Below are positions 59,524-64,000 of a stretch of 64,000 nucleotides of DNA, piece after piece. Numbering within the stretch: position 1 is the stretch's first letter; the number at the start of each line of letters is the position of its first letter. The notes under the pieces are model-generated. The model saw nothing but the letters and a program-made list of their open reading frames with translations. It was not told the DNA's origin and did not search any database. A program made the translations under genes and the position numbers. Source of the stretch: Scylla paramamosain (lineage: Eukaryota; Arthropoda; Malacostraca; Decapoda; Portunidae); contig NC_087197.1 of NCBI RefSeq assembly GCF_035594125.1, forward strand, positions 9,160,110-9,224,109, in the 5' to 3' direction.

Positions 59524-59981
59524 TGATCTGCTCTCTTGCACTCCAAGTCACACGCCTCTCGGCCAAACTAACATTCAGATTTTCCAGCTCCAGTTCATTA
59601 ACAAACTCCCCAAGCATTACACCATTCCTGTTCACCTGTTCCCCCAGTATTCCCACATGTGCATTCATGTCACCCATAACTAGTACTCTCTCCTCTCCAT
59701 GCTCTCTCACAACTTTCTGAAGTTGTCCTATTTTCCCTCTCTGCTCTTTCACCCATGACAATCATGTACGCTACCACCAGTACCACCTTCTCTGGTCTGC
59801 CACGACCATCCATGCATTCCACTCTGACTGCAAGCACATCCTCACTACTTGTACACTCCCCCACATCAGTCTCCTCAACTTTCAGTCCCCTCTCTTTCTT
59901 GTAGAGTAGGGATATGCCTCCTCCCAGTGTTTCCTGTGTCTTACACCCCTTCCCAATCATAACATACTCACATACCTCCAT
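59524..59981 (-). mobile_element. PHD/SGNH-type LINE copy 2: truncated endonuclease
   Basis: Nearly identical to the endonuclease N-terminus of copy 1 (58208 to about 57870): G-E-C-T-S-S-E-D-V-L-A-V-R-V and V-L-V-M-G-D-M-N-A-H-V-G, with a small deletion near 59725. It stops abruptly at about 59524, where the 5' leader of copy 1 begins. Confidence 0.82.
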
Positions 59982-60169
59982 TCATACATCATCTCTCAGG
60001 TGAGTCTCAGTGAGCCTAAGTCAAACCTCCACTAGCTGAGCTCCTTGCATACATCCTCAAACTTGCCTACACCCCATCCTCTCACATTCATACAACCAAT
60101 CTTCACACATTTACTCGCTTGGTTAGTCTCTTCTCTTCCATGTTTGCTGACATCAGTGGGCCCTCCTCA

Positions 60170-61075
60170 TCATGCCTCGTCCACACAACACACCTGCCTC
60201 GCCCTCATCCACTCGGCCAGTCGACGTCCTAGCCTCTCATTCCCGTTGTGGTTGAGGTGGACCCCAATTCTCCTATAGAATTTGTCCTGGTCGAGGATCC
60301 CATCCATGTCTAGGAAGCTTATGTTGCCCTTCTTCTCTGCCATCAGTTCCATCTTGACCTTCATGAGTTCCATGCATATCTTGCTGTTCGTTTCTCTTCT
60401 GACCGTCTTGTACTGCACTCCTTCCCGTGGGCGCTGCAGGACCCCCACTACAACCACACACATCTTTTCTTCTGCTGCCTTCACTGCTTCTATCACTTCC
60501 TTTACTGTTTCTTCAGCACCTGCCTCTACTAAGTTCTTGCCTCCTCCTTGAATCAATAGCAGGCTTCTCTCTTCCATTTCTTGCACTTCTTCCTTGACTT
60601 TCCTCTTGATGTCTTGAATCTTAGCAACTCCCATGCTGGTGCACTCAGTTTCCCTTCTCACAAAGTCGGGAGTCTTCCTTACCATGCTGTCTCCAATGAC
60701 ACTTACTGGGGCTTTCTTGATTACCATTCTCTTCTTCCTTGGTCTGTTCTAGCCACTTTCACCACTTCTTGCTGGTCTTTTCTCTCTTCAGTCCTCGTCC
60801 TCTGTGCTTCTGCCTCTTTCATCAGGTTTTCTGTCTAGGTGCTCTGCTCCCACTCTCTCTTCTTTTTCTTCATCCTGGCTCCTCCACTCATTGAGGCTCT
60901 TGCTCAGGCATTCCCTGCAGAGGAACACCAGAAGCTCGAACCCCAGCGCCTTCATGTTTACCTCCCTCATGCCCACACAGGCTACATGGAACCAGGCCAT
61001 GCACTTATCGCATGCCACAGCCCTCTGCCTGTTCGCCACACTCTCCTCACATGAACCACACGCACTCATCACCAT
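60170..61075 (-). pseudogene. LINE ORF1: PHD finger + SGNH esterase (copy 2)
   Basis: Same domain order as copy 1: PHD part 61075-60788 (C-G-S-C, C-D-K-C-M-A-W-F-H-V-A-C, C-R-E-C) and esterase part 60727-60170 (V-I-G-D-S-M-V-R, I-Q-G-G-G-K-N-L, R-R-I-G-V-H-L-N-H-N-G). The frame is lost between 60790 and 60727. Two active-site neighbourhoods differ from copy 1: Asn to Lys in the G-G-G-N-N block, and the Asp before G-V-H replaced by Ile. The enzyme would be dead even if the frame were whole. Confidence 0.82.
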
Positions 61076-61114
61076 CTTCAGGGTATTTCAGTACACAGGC
61101 AAGAGAAAATGAAC

Positions 61115-62159
61115 CACAAAACTCAGGGAAAACTCAGAGAGTAACGTAAAGCCAATTGTACACAAAGCTGTGATCTTGTACCATCCTTATCATTGCCACC
61201 ACTCCTGCAGTCAGTAACTTGGAACAGGGTTCACAGGGTTCTTACCTGGTTGGGCTTCCTAGGAGAGAACCCCATATTGGCTAGCATGCAAGCCCATTTA
61301 AGAGGCTATCAGTGTGAACTAATGTGGATAAAGATCAGACTGGAAATAGTGCTATAAGCCCACTTAGAACAATGAAAAGCAAACAAGTTCAAAAATCGAA
61401 TAAAGTATCTTTTAAGAATATGGCAAGTCCTTTCTTGAAAGAGTTTAGGTTGATAGATTCAGCTGCCTCTGACGGGAGTGTGTTCCACAACCTACCCACA
61501 CAAACTGAGAAAAATCTGTCTGGGTTCAGAGGTACTGTGTTGCACAAAAATGTTCATTATACTTTTCTTGTTCTTACTGTTTAGGGCCACAACGGTAATG
61601 TCATGTGCAAATCTACGAAACTTTATCCGCAGGCGTCGAAGTCTTAGTCTTACTATAAGGGCTGTGATGATCATACGGCGGTTGTATGAGCCCTAACTTT
61701 GATTTTTGTTGGTATGATGCCAGCTGGCAGAGTTGCCACTTGCCAGGTCGCGGACTGTTTTCCCGCCCACTCCCACCTGAAAAACAACCCAAAACCCGCC
61801 CTCTCCAGGAACCGCCCAAAACGAGCCCAATATTTCACAAAGATAGCAAATGAAGAAGTACTTTATTTAAGGGTGTATATCAGCCTTTTTTAACCCTTTT
61901 TGGTAAAAATGGTGAAATGAGATATTTGCTAAAAAAAAAATCAAGCAGTGTTCTGGCAATATTTCAGAGATGTTTTAATGTCCCGCGCCGTTTTTAAAGC
62001 CTCTAGGAGGCATTTAAAGGGACATGTGCTTTGCGGCGACATTTAAATGTCCACTCTGAGGCATAGGAAACATACATTTTCATTTTTTATATATATTTTA
62101 TTTATATTTTTTATTTTCATTTTTATTTTCATTTATTTATTTATTCATTTTTCTTTCTA
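61115..62159. other. unassigned, possible small LINE remnant
   Basis: The plus-strand frame 61324-61584 (S-V-F-H-N-L-P-T-Q-T-E-K-N-L) vaguely resembles the C-terminal tail seen in LINE polyproteins, but I cannot place it. The rest is AT-rich with T-rich tracts (62075-62160). Confidence 0.35.
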
Positions 62160-62690
62160 TCTTGCGAAGCACCTATCTGAACAGCTGCTGGCGTCCCTTC
62201 ACTGCCTCAGGGCCAAGGGCCGTAGGACTTCAACAACAACGGAAGGAATTGCCTGCTGTACATAAATCTTTTGATAGGATAGGAATAGATTTAACTGACT
62301 TGACTGCAGTCATCAATAATGTTAGGTATGCACTCACAGCAGTGGATCATTATAGACATTAGTAAGTACACTAGATTTTACCCAATCAAAAGTAAGAATA
62401 CTGAGGAGGTAGTCAGAAACATGGCAAATTATGTAGCAGATTTTGGAAGCCCTAGAGGAATAGTCACAGATAATGGTGGGGAATTTACATTACGGGACTT
62501 CAAAGAGTTCTGCAGGAGGCACCAGATGAGGTTCATTACACCATCCCACATCACCACCAAGGGAACACCAATGTGAACCATCAGGACAAGACTCTGAAGA
62601 CAATGTTGACCTCCCTCTGCCAGGGATATTCTCTCAGGTGGCACAAGATGCTGGTGTCATGCGACAAATAGTAAACAGGAAGGAAAATTT
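62160..62690 (+). pseudogene. Ty3/mdg4-type retrotransposon integrase fragment
   Basis: Broken plus-strand coding. R-I-G-I-D-L-T-D (first catalytic Asp) lies in the frame ending at 62362. The next frame (62319-62576) has S-K-Y-T-R-F-Y-P-I-K-S-K, then P-R-G-I-V-T-D-N-G-G-E-F (second Asp) and F-C-R-R-H-Q-M-R-F-I-T-P. A third frame has the region where the catalytic Glu should be, as N-V-N-H-Q-D-K-T-L-K-T, without Glu. No LTR, protease or RT is visible nearby. A remnant of an integrase core (DDE strand transferase) only. Confidence 0.75.
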
Positions 62691-63049
62691 TAAATAGGGA
62701 AGATAATATCATTCAAATAACAGTCCTGCAAAATTATTTAAAATGTAAATTCCCTTGCCAGTTAGCTTTCTTAGCATTTAAGGGGGGGGGGGGAAGAAAA
62801 TTTAAGATGTAAACATTTAGGGTAATTTTTTTTTTCTATGTACTAGAAGTTACACCAGTAATACCCACACATTTGCATGTAACATATACACAACTTAGAT
62901 GCTTTTTAGAAAAATAAGAAGATGACCCTTAGGCACACTTAAATTAGTAGTAACTTAGTCATTTATTTATTATTATTATTATTTTTTTTTTTTTTTTTAT
63001 CATGAACTGATTAGGTAACATTGTTTCCAGTATAGGGGGTCCCACAATT

Positions 63050-63485
63050 CCAAGGCAAGTTTTTTTTTTTTTTAGATTTTTACATAAGAAAACGCAAAAA
63101 AAAAAAGAAAGAAAACACGCTATATTGAAAAAAAAAAAAACTTTATCGTTTCCCATCATGTCTTTTGAGCATTTATAAGATTCCTTCGTAGAAAAACGCA
63201 AAAGTGCATTCAAAGCACCCTATATGAAAAAAAAAAATAAATAAAAATAAATAAATAAACGGATAAATAAATAAATAATAAAATTAACAAAAACGTGTCT
63301 TATGAATGCTTTCCGGGTTTTTACGTATTAAAACGCTAAAAGGCATGGAAGACACTTTATATCAGAAGACAAAAAAACTTCATCAATATCGTGTCTTTAG
63401 AGTGATTATAAGTTTCTTACGTACAAAAATACTAAAACGGATACAAAACACCCTTTCTGAAAAAAAAAAAAAATATATATACTCG

Positions 63486-63527
<42 letters not shown>

Positions 63528-64000
63528 CAACGTGTGTTTTGAGTGTTTTTGAACTTCCTAGATATCAAAATGTCGAAATGCATGGAAAGCACATTATATA
63601 TGGTAACGAGGCGTCATTACCAGAAACGTGTCATTTGGGTGTTTATAAGCGTATTAGGCACCAAAACGCTAAAAAGCGTGGAAAACAGAATATGGGAAAA
63701 CAAAACCGCTTTCTCGAAAACGTGTCTTTTGAGTGTTTTTCAGCTTCTTTGCGTACCAAAACGCTAAACCACATGCAAAACATCCTTTACGAAGAAACAG
63801 ATTAATATTATGAAAAACGTGTATTTTGAGTGTCTTTGAGCATGTTAGTATAAAAAACGCTATCAAAGCATGCAAAGTTCCCATTATGGGGAAAAAAAAA
63901 ATTACAAAATATATGCAAAGCACCATATATTGGTTAACAAGATATTACCAGAAACGAGTCATTTTGGTGTTAATGAGCATATAAGGCACCAAAACACTAA
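63050..64000. repeat. diverged tandem satellite, units about 95-140 bp
   Basis: Recurrent units of the form ACGTGTCTTTTGAGTGTTTT, then (T/C)T(A/T)CGTA..AAAACGCTAAA, then CATG.AAA.CA..CTTTA. Starts fall near 63165, 63293, 63388, 63530, 63626, 63720, 63815 and 63953. Likeness between units is moderate and spacing varies because of A-runs, (ATAA)n (63228-63276) and (ATA)n (63491-63524) inserts. The array continues beyond the window. Short open frames with stops occur but no shared protein. Confidence 0.75.
63491..63524. repeat. (ATA)n microsatellite within the satellite
   Basis: About 34 bases of AAT/ATA repeats between two satellite units. Confidence 0.93.

Noticed and set aside
58877..59683. 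268-codon plus-strand frame
   Set aside because: Antisense of the PHD/SGNH ORF1; the minus strand has the zinc ligands and catalytic blocks.
62160..62690. Endogenous retrovirus
   Set aside because: Only an integrase core fragment is present. No envelope, LTR or primer binding site was seen, so a Ty3-type retrotransposon remnant is the cautious call.

Overview
This window is arthropod nuclear DNA. It is most likely from a decapod crustacean such as a crab. That reading rests on very long, dense (AT)n, (GA)n, (CA)n and (AAT)n arrays, on heavily nested non-LTR retrotransposons of kinds I associate with crab assemblies, on a DIRS-type tyrosine-recombinase retrotransposon, and on interstitial CCTAA-type (TTAGG telomere) repeats. 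I could run no search, so the taxon is inference. There are no bacterial operons, CRISPR arrays or rRNA genes.

Host gene. I recognise one cellular gene, on the minus strand: an SLX9/FAM207A-like ribosome biogenesis factor. Its first coding exon is 31168-31319 and its second is 7552-7718. The two join in frame (phase 2) across a 23.4 kb intron. That intron holds most of the transposons in the left half of the window.

Left third (1-12.4 kb). Fragments of a Jockey-like LINE, two AT-rich pogo/Tigger-like MITE copies (one split), a LINE 3' end with an (ATT)n tail (5040-5886), a foldback repeat (7889-8302) and microsatellites.

12.4-30.2 kb. Three head-to-tail minus-strand copies (A, B, C) of an L2/CR1-like LINE, then a plus-strand copy D. 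Copy C is split twice. A Jockey-like element (24347-26199) lies in its RT gene with a 6-bp duplication. A 4.9-kb DIRS element (18895-23782) sits between the codons of E-F-N-A-R-K and C-H-V. The DIRS element keeps inverted terminal repeats, an internal complementary region that spells the circle junction, an open gag-like gene, and decayed RT, RNase H and tyrosine recombinase.

31-49 kb. More MITEs, a dead Tc1/mariner element, Jockey-like copies, L2-like copies E and F, and a tRNA-derived SINE (44067-44445). The SINE's 3' tail is almost identical to that of the LINE at 5.8 kb.

49.4-61.1 kb. A plus-strand LINE split by a 983-bp insert with telomere-like repeats. Next comes a minus-strand LINE whose ORF1 encodes a PHD finger plus an SGNH esterase. 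Its RT gene is split by a complete MULE DNA transposon of the FLYWCH (Phantom) kind, 53188-56374. That transposon has a perfect 9-bp target duplication and terminal inverted repeats built of iterated 14-mers. It carries a two-exon transposase (PHD finger - FLYWCH - DDE transposase) spoiled by one in-frame TGA. This nested transposon is the most interesting object in the window.

Right end. A Ty3-type integrase fragment (62160-62690) and a diverged tandem satellite of roughly 95-140 bp units from about 63.05 kb to the end. Nearly all coding sequence is transposon-derived and decayed. No cooperating pathway is present beyond the individual transposition machineries.
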